Assembly (NCBI RefSeq): GCF_003846175.1
Contig: NZ_ML123048.1
Coordinates: 533,121 to 597,120 of the forward strand
DNA: 64,000 nt
Direction: 5' to 3'
Source: Streptomyces sp. ADI95-17
Lineage (GTDB): Bacteria > Actinomycetota > Actinomycetes > Streptomycetales > Streptomycetaceae
Part shown: piece after piece, positions 52,304-61,415 of the stretch
Layout of the letters: every line of letters begins with the position of its first letter
Numbering within the stretch: the stretch's first letter is position 1
Made by a program: the position numbers and the translations under genes
The notes under the pieces: model-generated
Seen by the model: the letters and a program-made list of their open reading frames with translations, nothing else
What the model was told of the DNA's origin: nothing
Databases searched by the model: none

Positions 52304-54748
52304 GTGAACCTCAGCAGACGCACCCTGCTCGCGGCGACCGGCGCCACCGCCGTAACGGCCGCGACGACACTGATGACGACGGCAGGCACAGCGCACGCCT
52401 CACCCGTCGCGGACGCCTCCGCCGAAGACGGCACCACAGCCGCTCCCGCCGCCGGCTTCGACACACTGCTCCAGCGCGCCGAATCACTGCTCACCGGCGG
52501 TGGATTCGACCCGGCCGACCCCGACTTCACCGACGCCGTCGCGGCCCTGGACACCACGGCCGGGGACCTGTGGGACACCCTCGACCGCAGCGCCGGCCGC
52601 ACCGCGCTCTGGCCGGACCTCGCACCGCTCACCGACCCGGGCAACTTCGGCCAGAGCTACACCCGGCTGCGTACCGTCGCGACCGCCTGGGCCACCGAGG
52701 GCACCGCTCTCGCCGGGAACGCCCAGGTGGCGGACGCCCTCGTCGCCGCGCTGCGCTTCACCCACGACACCGCATACAACCCGGCCAGGCGCGAGACCGG
52801 CAACTGGTGGTTCTGGGAGATCGGTGCCCCCCGTGCGCTGATGGACTGCTCCGTCGTCCTGCGCGGCCGGCTTCCCGCGGCCGACCTGGCGGACTATCTC
52901 GCGGTCGTCGACCGCTTCTGCCCGGACGCGGACCGCCGCACCAACTCCCCCACTCTCCCCGAGACCGGGGCGAACCGCACCGACAAGGCCGTCATCGTGG
53001 CGTTGCGCGGGCTGCTGGGACAGGACCCGGCCAAGCTCGTGTCGGCCCGCGACGCGCTCTCCGACGTACGCGACTCGGGCCGCAACAGCCTTTTCCGGTA
53101 CACGAGTTCGGGGGACGGTTTCTACGAGGACGGCTCGTTCGTCCAGCACGATGTGGTGGCCTACACCGGTTCGTACGGCATCGTGCTGCTCAGTGGCACG
53201 GCGTATCTGCTGGCCCTGCTGGCGGGGTCCGAGTGGGCGGTGGCCGACCCGAAGGTGTCGGTGATGTACGACGCCGTGGAGCGGACCTTCGCACCGGTGA
53301 TCTTCGACGGGCTGATGATGGACTCGGTGCGAGGCCGGGCGATCTCCCGGGAACGCGCCGGTGACCACCGCGACGGTGCGACGGCCCTGGCGGCGATCCT
53401 GCTGCTGGCGTCTGGAGCGCCCGCCGAGTACGCCACGCGCTGGCGGGCACTGGTCAAGGGCTGGCTGACCCGCAACCGCACCACCCCCTTCGAGGGTCTC
53501 GCGACGCTGCCCCAGCTCGCACTGGCCAAGGCCGTACTGGACGACCGGACCGTACCGGCCGGACCGCGCTCCACGGGCAGCCATGTCTTCGCGGACATGG
53601 ACCGTGTCGTGCACCGCCGCCCCGGCTGGGCCTGCGCGCTGTCGCTCTCGTCGAAGCGGATCTCGGCGTACGAGGCAGGCAACGGCGAGAATCTGCACGG
53701 CTGGTACACCGGCGACGGCATGACGTATCTGTACGCCGACGACGACCTGGGGCAGTTCAACGACGGCTTCTGGCCGACCGTCGATCCGTACCGCCTGCCC
53801 GGCACCACGGTCGACACCCGGCAGCGGACCGATCTCGGCACGGGCGCCGGCACCTCCACCTACCGCCCGGCCAACACCGTCGCGGGCGGTGCCGTGCTGG
53901 ACGGCCGGTACGGGGCCGCCGCGATGGAGGTGATCGGCGGCCAGGGCACCACCTTGCGGACCAGGAAGTCGTGGTTCCTGCTGGACAACGCGGTGATCGC
54001 GCTCGGCGCCGGCATCACGGCGAGCGACGGCCGTCCGGTCGAGACCATCGTCGAGAACCGCAGTCTGGGTACGGACGGACGGCACCGGCTGCTGGTCGAC
54101 GGCGTCCGCCAGCCCGTCGAGCAGGGCTGGAGCGGCACGTTCGGCCGGGCCCGGTGGGCGCATGTCGAGGGAGTGGGCGGCTATGTGTTCCCCGGCGGAA
54201 CCGCCCTGCACGCCCTGCGCGAGCAGCGCACCGGCACCTGGCGGGCCATCGACACAGGGGCGGACACGGGCGGCAGCACCGACCCCGTCACCCGCCGCTA
54301 TCTGACGCTCTGGACGGACCACGGCGCCTCCCCCACCGACGCCCGCTACGCCTATGTGCTGCTGCCCGGCGCATCGGCCGCGGCGACCGCGGCCTGGTCG
54401 GCGTCCCGGCCGGTCCGGATCGTCGCCGACGACAGCACCGCACAGGCGGTGGAGGTGCACCGGGCGGGGCTGACCGCGGTGAACTTCTGGGGCGCCGGAA
54501 CGGCCGCCGGGATCACCGCGTCCGGCCCGGCGTCGGTGCTGGTGCAGCGCCACGGCGCGCACATCCGGGTCGCGGTCGCCGACCCGGGCCGCACGCTCAC
54601 CACCCTCTCGGTCGAACTGCCCTTCCGGGTGCGGGCGGTGGCGGCGGCCGATGACTCGGTGAGTCTCGTTCCCGGCCGCAGACCCGTGCTCACCGTCGCC
54701 GTCGGCGGCTCACGCGGCCACACCCACCGAGCCGAACTCGTTCCGTAA
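52304..54748 (+). CDS. Secreted polysaccharide lyase family 8 enzyme
   Basis: An 814-residue PL8 lyase with a Tat-type signal (NLSRRTLLAATGATAV). The alpha/alpha barrel holds Asn224 (ETGANRTDK), His282 (FVQHDVV) and Tyr291 (YTGSYG), nine residues after the His as in known PL8 enzymes; a Glu near YEAGNGENLHGWYTGDGM follows. PL8 enzymes cleave hyaluronate, chondroitin or xanthan by beta-elimination and leave unsaturated uronates; which one cannot be told here. The GTG start follows AAGGGAG. Confidence 0.9.
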   Translation: MNLSRRTLLAATGATAVTAATTLMTTAGTAHASPVADASAEDGTTAAPAAGFDTLLQRAESLLTGGGFDPADPDFTDAVAALDTTAGDLWDTLDRSAGRTALWPDLAPLTDPGNFGQSYTRLRTVATAWATEGTALAGNAQVADALVAALRFTHDTAYNPARRETGNWWFWEIGAPRALMDCSVVLRGRLPAADLADYLAVVDRFCPDADRRTNSPTLPETGANRTDKAVIVALRGLLGQDPAKLVSARDALSDVRDSGRNSLFRYTSSGDGFYEDGSFVQHDVVAYTGSYGIVLLSGTAYLLALLAGSEWAVADPKVSVMYDAVERTFAPVIFDGLMMDSVRGRAISRERAGDHRDGATALAAILLLASGAPAEYATRWRALVKGWLTRNRTTPFEGLATLPQLALAKAVLDDRTVPAGPRSTGSHVFADMDRVVHRRPGWACALSLSSKRISAYEAGNGENLHGWYTGDGMTYLYADDDLGQFNDGFWPTVDPYRLPGTTVDTRQRTDLGTGAGTSTYRPANTVAGGAVLDGRYGAAAMEVIGGQGTTLRTRKSWFLLDNAVIALGAGITASDGRPVETIVENRSLGTDGRHRLLVDGVRQPVEQGWSGTFGRARWAHVEGVGGYVFPGGTALHALREQRTGTWRAIDTGADTGGSTDPVTRRYLTLWTDHGASPTDARYAYVLLPGASAAATAAWSASRPVRIVADDSTAQAVEVHRAGLTAVNFWGAGTAAGITASGPASVLVQRHGAHIRVAVADPGRTLTTLSVELPFRVRAVAAADDSVSLVPGRRPVLTVAVGGSRGHTHRAELVP

Positions 54749-54785
54749 CCCACCCCGCGCATCACCCACGAGGAGCAGCACCACC

Positions 54786-56696
54786 ATGTCCGTCGCACCG
54801 CATCTGCACCTGCCGCCGCCCGACCGGCTCCTGTCGTCACGTACCGGCTGGACCCGGGCCCACTGGGAGGCGACCGCCGACCGGATGCTGGATGCGCTGG
54901 TGCCGTACGCGACCCCCGGCTTCGCCCAGTACCGGCTGCCCGGCCGCGGCAGCTGGTCGGGTGTCGTCTCGGACGGTCTCGAAGGCTTCGCCCGGTCGTT
55001 CCTGCTCGCCGCCTGCCGGATCGCGGGGGCGGGCGGGGCGGCCGACCCCGCGCTGATCGAGCGGTACACGGCGGGTCTGGCCGCCGGCACCGACCCCGGG
55101 AGCGGGGAGGCGTGGCCGAGGCTGACGGACTGTTCGCAGCAGATGGTGGAGGCGGCGTCGGTCGCGGTGGCACTGCACGAGACCAGGCCGTGGATCTGGG
55201 ACCGGCTGGACGCCCGGGTGCAGGAGCGGGTCGTCGACTGGTTCTCCGGATTCGTCGGCGGGCGCACCTGGGACAACAACTGGCGGCTCTTCCAGGTGGT
55301 GTCCGAGCAGTTCCTCGCCTCGGTCGGCGCACCGTACAGCCGCTCGGACATCGAGTCGAACCTGGACAGGATCGAGGACTGGTACGTCGGTGACGGCTGG
55401 TACACCGACGGGGACGGCCGGAACTTCGACTACTACATCGGCTGGGCGATGCATCTGTACCCGTTGCTCTGGTCGCGGATGGCGGGCGCCGACGACGGCG
55501 GCCGGACGGAGGTCTACCGGAAGCGGCTGCGCAGGTTCCTGGAGGACTATCCGCACTTCTTCGGCTCCGACGGCGCCCCGGTCCACCAGGGCCGTTCGCT
55601 GACCTACCGGTTCGCCGCCCTGGCACCGGTGTGGATGGGGGCGCTGGCCGACTGCACCCCGCTCGCGCCGGGGCTCACCCGCCGGCTCGCCTCCGGCACG
55701 ATGCGGCACTTCGCTGAGCGCGGTGTGCCTGACGAGCGGGGGCTGCTGACGCTCGGCTGGTACGACACGTTCCTGCCGAGCACCCAGCCGTACTCCGGTC
55801 CCGCCTCTCCGTACTGGGCGAGCAAGGGCTTCCTCGGGCTGCTGCTGCCGGCCGACCACGAGGTATGGACGGCGCGCGAACTCCCGCTGCCGATCGAGGA
55901 GTCCGACCAGTACACCGCGCTGCCCGCCACCGGCTGGCTGCTGCACGGCACCCGTGACGACGGCATCGTCCGGCTGGTCAACCACGGCAGCGACCACAAT
56001 CCGCCGTTCGACGAGGCGGCCGACCCGGCCGAGGGCACGCACGATCCGCACTACGCCCGGTTCGGGTACTCGACTGCGACGGCCCCCGAGGCCGCCCCGC
56101 ACGCCGTGGCCCGCTCCATCGACGGTCATCTGGCGCTCCTGGCACCGGACGGCACCCCGTCACCGCGCAGCCGGATCCATCCGTTGCGCTGCGAGGGCCG
56201 CGTCGCGGCCTCCTGGTACGCGGCCCGGCTGCCCGGCGACGACCGTCCGTACCGGATCGAGACGACGAGTGTGCTGCACGGCCCGTGGGAGATCCGGGTG
56301 CACCGGGTCGAGGCGCCCGAGGGGGCGGTGGTGCGGGAGGGCGGTCACCCGGTCGCCCATGCGCGGAGCCCGTTCGCCCTGTCGGGCCCCGACTGGGCAC
56401 TCGCCCGCACGGCCGACGGTCTGAGCAGCGCCCTGATCGCGCTGCACGGCTGGGACGGCGGGACGGAAGGGGCCGCTGTGGCACGTGATGTCCAGTCCAA
56501 CGCGTACGGACCGCATTCGGCGATTCCGTACCTTCGCAGCGGGCCGCACCCGGGCGGGCGGAGCATCCATGTCTCGCTGGTCGCCCTCTCCCGGGACGCC
56601 GTGCATCCGGAGGCGCTGCGCGATGCGGTGCGGGTGGGTGCGGGTGCGGACTCGGTGGTGCTGACCTTCCTGGACGGTACGACGGTCGAGGTCTGA
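54786..56696 (+). CDS. DUF2264 family protein, locus B
   Basis: A 636-residue cytoplasmic protein, paralogous to 21514: RTGWTRAHWEATADRML, DGWYTDGDGRNFDYYIGWAM and GRSLTYRFAAL match position by position. It has no signal peptide, so it acts on imported sugars. It follows the PL8 gene by 37 bp. In a PL8 operon, removing the terminal unsaturated uronate would be the expected next step, which is what I infer for this family. Its stop is directly adjacent to the stop of the convergent GAF gene. GAGGAG precedes the ATG. Confidence 0.85.
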   Translation: MSVAPHLHLPPPDRLLSSRTGWTRAHWEATADRMLDALVPYATPGFAQYRLPGRGSWSGVVSDGLEGFARSFLLAACRIAGAGGAADPALIERYTAGLAAGTDPGSGEAWPRLTDCSQQMVEAASVAVALHETRPWIWDRLDARVQERVVDWFSGFVGGRTWDNNWRLFQVVSEQFLASVGAPYSRSDIESNLDRIEDWYVGDGWYTDGDGRNFDYYIGWAMHLYPLLWSRMAGADDGGRTEVYRKRLRRFLEDYPHFFGSDGAPVHQGRSLTYRFAALAPVWMGALADCTPLAPGLTRRLASGTMRHFAERGVPDERGLLTLGWYDTFLPSTQPYSGPASPYWASKGFLGLLLPADHEVWTARELPLPIEESDQYTALPATGWLLHGTRDDGIVRLVNHGSDHNPPFDEAADPAEGTHDPHYARFGYSTATAPEAAPHAVARSIDGHLALLAPDGTPSPRSRIHPLRCEGRVAASWYAARLPGDDRPYRIETTSVLHGPWEIRVHRVEAPEGAVVREGGHPVAHARSPFALSGPDWALARTADGLSSALIALHGWDGGTEGAAVARDVQSNAYGPHSAIPYLRSGPHPGGRSIHVSLVALSRDAVHPEALRDAVRVGAGADSVVLTFLDGTTVEV

Positions 56697-57284
56697 TCAG
56701 ATTCCGATGCCGTTGCCCTCCCGCTGATCGATGTGCCCGACCAGTTCCATCGCCAGGGACTTGATCGCGTCGAGCCCCGCCCTGCCCCACGGGCGGGGCA
56801 CGGTGTCGACCGCGCAGACGGCGCCCAGGGCGATGCCCGTGCGGTCGATGAGGGGCGCGCCGAGATAGGAACGGATGCCTATCTCGTCGACCACCGGGTT
56901 TCCGGCGAAGCGCGGGTAGTCGCAGACGTCCTCCAGGACGAGCGCCTTGCGCCGTACGACGACATGCGGGCAGTAGCCGCGGTCGAGCGCCACATACCGG
57001 CCGCTGCGGCTGCTGCCCGCGGCGGCGGCGCCGAGATCGGATCCCTTGTGCGTGCCGGCCGGGGTGTGCAGACCGGCGAAGAACTGCCGGTTGCCGTCGA
57101 TGAAGTTGACCATCGAGAAGGGCACCTCGGTCACCTCGGCCACCCGGTCGGCGAAGGCGTCGAAATTGTCGAACGAGGCGTCGGAGCGCTCGCCGAGCCC
57201 GAGCGTCCTCAGCCGCTGGGTGCGGACCAGGGCATCGCCGTCGACGGGCGTGAGCAGCATGCGGCCGTTGTTGTTCCGGATCAC
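56697..57284 (-). CDS. GAF-domain protein of the conservon operon
   Basis: A 195-residue cytosolic protein that is almost all one GAF domain: FSMVNFIDGNRQFFAGLH, RGYCPHVV with a Cys seen in haem- or redox-type GAFs, VVDEIGIRSYLGAPLIDRTG. GTG at 57284 overlaps the end of the GTP-binding protein gene (GTGA). It is the fifth gene of the cvn operon and may sense a small molecule or redox state for it. Confidence 0.82.
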   Translation of the reverse strand: MIRNNNGRMLLTPVDGDALVRTQRLRTLGLGERSDASFDNFDAFADRVAEVTEVPFSMVNFIDGNRQFFAGLHTPAGTHKGSDLGAAAAGSSRSGRYVALDRGYCPHVVVRRKALVLEDVCDYPRFAGNPVVDEIGIRSYLGAPLIDRTGIALGAVCAVDTVPRPWGRAGLDAIKSLAMELVGHIDQREGNGIGI

Positions 57285-58186
57285 GGGCGGGCTCCGAAGC
57301 CGGTCAACGGGGCCGGGGCCGAGGTGGCGTTGATCAGGTGCTGGACCAGTGTGACCAGGGCTCCGGTTCCGGAGCTGGCGATCCGGGCGTCGCAGAGCAC
57401 CACCGGGACGTACGGGCCGAGGTCGAGTGCGGCCCGGATCTCCTCCGGTGCGTAGCGGTAGGCGCCGTCGAACTCGTTGACCGCGACGATGAATCCGATA
57501 CCGCGCCGCTCGAAGAAGTCGACGGCGGCGAAGCACTCGGCGAGCCTGCGGGTGTCCGCGATCACGACGGCTCCCAGCGCTCCCTGGGAGAGTTCGTCCC
57601 ACATGAACCAGAAGCGTTCCTGGCCCGGGGTGCCGAACAGATAGAGCACATGCTGCTCGTCGAGGGTGATGCGGCCGAAGTCCATCGCCACGGTGGTGGC
57701 GGTCTTGGACTCGATCCCTTCGAGACTGTCGGTCGCGGCGCTGACCTGGGTCAGCAGCTCTTCCGTGCTGAGCGGTGCGATCTCACTGACCGCACCGACG
57801 AACGTCGTCTTGCCGACCCCGAACCCGCCCGCCACCAGCACCTTGAGCGCGACGGGAAACCCCTCCGAGCCCGTGGGACCGCCGATGTCGCCGCCGGGAT
57901 CGCCGTACCCCGGCTCGGGCTCGTGGACCGGAGCATCCGCGTAGCCCCGGGTGCCGCTGTGGTTCAGGGTGTCTTCGTAGCCCTGTGCATCCCAGTAGCC
58001 GTGCACCTCCCCGTGGTTCCCCGGCTGCCCGTGGCTCTCCGGGCCGCCGTATCCCTCGGACCGGCCGTGGCTTCCGTGGGCTGCTCGGGTTCCTTGGCTT
58101 TCGTGACTTCCGAAGCCTTCGGGGCTTGCGTTGTTGTCGTACACGGCGGAGCTGCCGAAGCCGTCAGAGCTGTCGTCGTAAGCCAT
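57281..58186 (-). CDS. cvnD: Conservon small GTP-binding protein (CvnD) with long N-terminal extension
   Basis: A 301-residue protein. Residues about 110-301 are the usual MglA-like GTPase: P-loop GGFGVGKTT (120-128), DFGRITL, LFGTPGQERF and VNEFDG. The first ~108 residues are a low-complexity Gly/His/Ser/Glu/Tyr tract that common CvnD proteins of about 190 residues lack. ATG at 58186 overlaps the cvnC end by 23 bp, and no better downstream start is evident. It is the switch protein controlled by the other conservon members at the membrane. Confidence 0.85.
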   Translation of the reverse strand: MAYDDSSDGFGSSAVYDNNASPEGFGSHESQGTRAAHGSHGRSEGYGGPESHGQPGNHGEVHGYWDAQGYEDTLNHSGTRGYADAPVHEPEPGYGDPGGDIGGPTGSEGFPVALKVLVAGGFGVGKTTFVGAVSEIAPLSTEELLTQVSAATDSLEGIESKTATTVAMDFGRITLDEQHVLYLFGTPGQERFWFMWDELSQGALGAVVIADTRRLAECFAAVDFFERRGIGFIVAVNEFDGAYRYAPEEIRAALDLGPYVPVVLCDARIASSGTGALVTLVQHLINATSAPAPLTGFGARP

Positions 58187-58541
58187 CGAGCACTGCCTCC
58201 AGCAGAGATCGGTCGGTGGGCATGTCGTGGAAGGCGGGTGGGTGCGCGGTCACTGCCCCGCAGTCGACCAGGTCGGAGACGAGCACCTTGGTGACGACCG
58301 CGGGCAGCCGCAGATGTGCGGCGATCTCGGCCACCGAGGTCGGGCCGCCGCACAGCCCCAGCGCGACGGAGTGCTCGGGACCGAGATGCGTCTGCGGCTC
58401 GGTCCCCGTGGCCATGATCAGGGAGAGCAGATCGAGCACGGTCGTGGGACGGGTCCGGCCGTTGCTCACGGTGTACGGGCGGATCAGCCGGCCGGCCGCG
58501 TCGTCGAGCAGTGGCCCGTCCTGCGGGACCGACACCCTCAC
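58164..58541 (-). CDS. cvnC: Conservon DUF742 protein (CvnC)
   Basis: A 125-residue DUF742 protein, with the winged-helix-like core LIRPYTVSNGRTRPTTVLDL at the start and LPAVVTKVLVSDLVDCGAVT in the middle. GTG at 58541 overlaps the roadblock gene by GTGA. Links the roadblock protein to the GTPase in conservon complexes. Confidence 0.85.
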   Translation of the reverse strand: MRVSVPQDGPLLDDAAGRLIRPYTVSNGRTRPTTVLDLLSLIMATGTEPQTHLGPEHSVALGLCGGPTSVAEIAAHLRLPAVVTKVLVSDLVDCGAVTAHPPAFHDMPTDRSLLEAVLDGLRRQL

Positions 58542-58972
58542 AGCCCCGTGGCGCCCGGTGTCCCGGCCGCTTGTCTGACAGGCGTCATCAGATAGGGCCG
58601 GACACTCTTGACCAGCATCGTCATCTCGTAGCCGAGCACCGCCGCGTCCGCCTCGCGGCCGGCGAGCACGGCGAGACAGGTACCGGAACCGGCGGTGGAG
58701 ACGAACAGCAGGGTCGAGTCGAGCTCGACCACCACCTGCCGCACCTCGCCGCTGTCGCCGAAGCGCGCGCCCGCGCTGCGGCCGAGCGAATACAGACCGG
58801 CGGCCAGCGCGGCCATGTGGTCGGCGCTGTCGGCGTCCATGCCATGAAGGGATTTCACCAGCCCGTCGGCGGAGAGGAGAACCGCGCTGCGTGTGTACGG
58901 GACGCGCTGGACCAGTCCGCTCAGCAGCCAGTCGAGGTCCGAGACCTGACCGGACGGCATATCGGTCGCCAT
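58538..58972 (-). CDS. cvnB: Conservon roadblock/LC7 protein (CvnB)
   Basis: A 144-residue roadblock/LC7-type protein, likely the GTPase-activating partner of CvnD: LDWLLSGLVQRVPYTRSAVL at the start and VVVELDSTLLFVSTAGSGTC in the sheet. ATG at 58972 lies 7 bp after the histidine-kinase-like gene's stop. Confidence 0.87.
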   Translation of the reverse strand: MATDMPSGQVSDLDWLLSGLVQRVPYTRSAVLLSADGLVKSLHGMDADSADHMAALAAGLYSLGRSAGARFGDSGEVRQVVVELDSTLLFVSTAGSGTCLAVLAGREADAAVLGYEMTMLVKSVRPYLMTPVRQAAGTPGATGL

Positions 58973-58979
58973 GGTGCAT

Positions 58980-60986
58980 CTACTCCTTGGAGGTGTTCGT
59001 TTCGAGGGGTTCATCGACCGGGGCCGCGTCCTGGGCCGGGCCCGAGGGGTACGGGGCGGCGGTCGCGGTGAGTCCGCGTACCGGCAGCGGTTCGAGCGGG
59101 GCGCGGGGCTGCCAGGCCTGCGGGTCCGCCGCCGTCCCGAGGCCCGTCTCCGGTTCCGGGGCGGTGTCGGCCTCGGCTTCGCTGCGGGCCTCGGCGAGTT
59201 CGATGCCGCGCCGGAAGGCCGCCATGAGTCCCGGGTCGTGCAGGGCCTGTTCGTCGTCGCTGCGCGGGGCGGGTGCCTCCCTGAGCTGCGGGACCAGGTG
59301 CTCCTGGTTGGCGCGCCTGGGCAGTTGCGGCCGGCCCATGGTGCCGCGCACGACTCCGGGTTCGGAGTGCGAGGCGTCGGGGACGTCGTCCGCGGTCCGG
59401 ATTCCGGGGACGGCCTCGGCCGGGGTGGGACGGTCCGGGCGCTCGGCCCGCAGCGGGAGCGGTGGCGCCTCGCCCTGCCCCTGGCCGCCGTGTCCCTGGC
59501 CGCCGTGTCCCTGCTGCTGCGGCGGCTGGTGCAGGCGCAGCGGCTGGCTGGGGACGTAGGGCTGGCGGACGGTGTTCGCCTGCGGTCCCGGTGCGATGCC
59601 CGGACCGGGGTTCAGGCTCGCGTTCGGCGCCGGGTCGGGGTTCAGGCCCGGGGCCGGCCTGTGGTGGCCGGCCCTTGCGTCCTCGGCCGGTGGGCGGTGT
59701 ACGGGGCCCGGGGGCGGGACCGGGGCCGAGCCGCCCTCGGCCGGAGCGTCCCCGTCCACGCCGAGCAGGGACTGCGGCAGGACGAGCACGGCCTGTGTGC
59801 CGCCGTAGATGTTGCTCTGCAGCCGGACCGCGATGCCGTGCCGGCGGGCCAGTGACGCGACGACGAACAGCCCGATCCGGCCGTCCTGGAGCAGATGGGC
59901 CACATTGACCTGGTCGGGGTCGGCGAGCAGGGCGTTCATCCGCTTCTGCTCGTTGCCCGGCATGCCGAGTCCCCGGTCCTCCACCTCCAGGGCCAGTCCG
60001 GCGGTGACCTGCTGGGCGCGCAGCAGCACCTGGGTGTGCGGGGCGGAGAACACGGTCGCGTTCTCGACCAGTTCGGCCAGCAGATGGATCACGTCCGCCA
60101 CGGCGTGGCCGCGCAGCGTGCCGGCGATCGGCGGCACGAGCTTGACCCGTGGGTACTGTTCGACCTCGGCGATCGCCGAGCGCAGGACCTCGGTCATGGT
60201 GACCGGGTTGCTCCACTGCCGCCGGGAGACGGCGCCGCCGAGGACCGCGAGATTCTCGGCGTGCCGGCGGATGCGGGTGGCGAGATGGTCGACGTGGAAG
60301 AGGCCCTTGAGCAGATCGGGGTCCTCGACCTCGTGCTCCAGCTCGTCGAGCAGCTGGATCTCGCGGTGCACCAGCGACTGGAGCCGGCGGGCGAGATTGA
60401 CGAAGACCTCGACCTTCTGGTCCTCGCCGGAGTTGTCGGAGAGCCGGGACGCCTGGACGACCGCCGCCACGGCGGCCTCCTGCTGGCGGTCGAGTTCCTG
60501 GGCGAGCAGTTCGAAGGCGTCGCTGCCGGGAGCCGACGGCGGTGCGGGCCTGCGCGCGGACACCGGTTCGCCGTTGCGGAGCTGTTCCACCACCCGTTGC
60601 AGTTCGGCCTGGCCCTGGGCGCTGGTGCGACGGAGTGCCAGGCAGCGGCCGAAGACGGTGGTGGCGACGCGGTTGGCGGCGAGGTACGCGGCCAGGACCG
60701 CGGCGAGCGCCAGCGCTCCGGCGACGCCCAGCGCGATCCAGAGTTCGCCGGAGAGGCGGGCGCCGGAGCGGGCGGTGAAGATGACCGCTGCGGCTCCGCT
60801 CAGTACCGCCACGACGGTCGGCAGTACCGCGGTGCGCAGGAGTTGGGGGCGTATACGCGCCTCGGGGGACAGCTGGGCGGCGCGCGGCCTGGCCGTGGCC
60901 GAGTGGGAACGGGCACCGGGTCGGCCGTGCCGTCCGCCCTCTCGGCGTTCCGGTCGCGCTTCGGGTGCGCGAAGTTGAGACATCAT
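58980..60986 (-). CDS. cvnA: Conservon sensor histidine-kinase-like protein (CvnA)
   Basis: A 668-residue membrane protein with two N-terminal membrane segments (about residues 55-115), a coiled linker, and a histidine-kinase-type ATPase domain (LAELVENATVFSAPHTQV, then VEDRGLGMPGNE and DGRIGLFVVASLARRHGIAV). The C-terminal ~230 residues are Pro/Gly/Gln-rich (GHGGQGHGGQGQG) and disordered. It is the sensor of the conservon. ATG at 60986 is followed by a second ATG; GAGGA lies close by and either could be used. Confidence 0.83.
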   Translation of the reverse strand: MMSQLRAPEARPERREGGRHGRPGARSHSATARPRAAQLSPEARIRPQLLRTAVLPTVVAVLSGAAAVIFTARSGARLSGELWIALGVAGALALAAVLAAYLAANRVATTVFGRCLALRRTSAQGQAELQRVVEQLRNGEPVSARRPAPPSAPGSDAFELLAQELDRQQEAAVAAVVQASRLSDNSGEDQKVEVFVNLARRLQSLVHREIQLLDELEHEVEDPDLLKGLFHVDHLATRIRRHAENLAVLGGAVSRRQWSNPVTMTEVLRSAIAEVEQYPRVKLVPPIAGTLRGHAVADVIHLLAELVENATVFSAPHTQVLLRAQQVTAGLALEVEDRGLGMPGNEQKRMNALLADPDQVNVAHLLQDGRIGLFVVASLARRHGIAVRLQSNIYGGTQAVLVLPQSLLGVDGDAPAEGGSAPVPPPGPVHRPPAEDARAGHHRPAPGLNPDPAPNASLNPGPGIAPGPQANTVRQPYVPSQPLRLHQPPQQQGHGGQGHGGQGQGEAPPLPLRAERPDRPTPAEAVPGIRTADDVPDASHSEPGVVRGTMGRPQLPRRANQEHLVPQLREAPAPRSDDEQALHDPGLMAAFRRGIELAEARSEAEADTAPEPETGLGTAADPQAWQPRAPLEPLPVRGLTATAAPYPSGPAQDAAPVDEPLETNTSKE

Positions 60987-61277
60987 TGTCCTCGGTACGT
61001 GGGGCACCAGGAATCGGCGTTCATGCGGTGGCACCTACGGTGGTCGGTCAGGCTCGGTTCATCGGTCGGGCAGGCTCGAAAGTCATGAGCCCACCGTTGA
61101 TCACCGGCCACACACGGTAGTCGTCAATCACGCGGGTGCGGCGGGCAGTTGTCGAACTTGCCCGCCATCCGTCCCGCTCTGGTATGACCGCTCACACAAG
61201 GGACCGATTACTCTGCATTGACACCTGGCCCTCCGACACCCGAATGGCCGATCGGAATGAGCCCATGAGCACACGAA

Positions 61278-61318
61278 ACGGCTCGGCCCGTCCGGTCGTG
61301 CCGGACGGGCCGAGCCGT
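61278..61318. terminator. Strong terminator hairpin
   Basis: ACGGCTCGGCCCGTCCGG (61278-61295) pairs perfectly over 18 bp with 61301-61318 across a 5-nt loop. It lies in the 429-bp gap 60987-61415, downstream of the 61416 gene on the minus strand and upstream of cvnA; the rest of the gap should hold the cvn promoter and shows no gene. Confidence 0.8.
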
Positions 61319-61415
61319 CTGAATGTGCCACGCGTGTCCTGTACGCGGCGGTCCGGGCGCCGTGCCCGTACGCCGGGACGGCCGGCCGCGGAGCGTACGC
61401 CGCGACCGGACGGTG

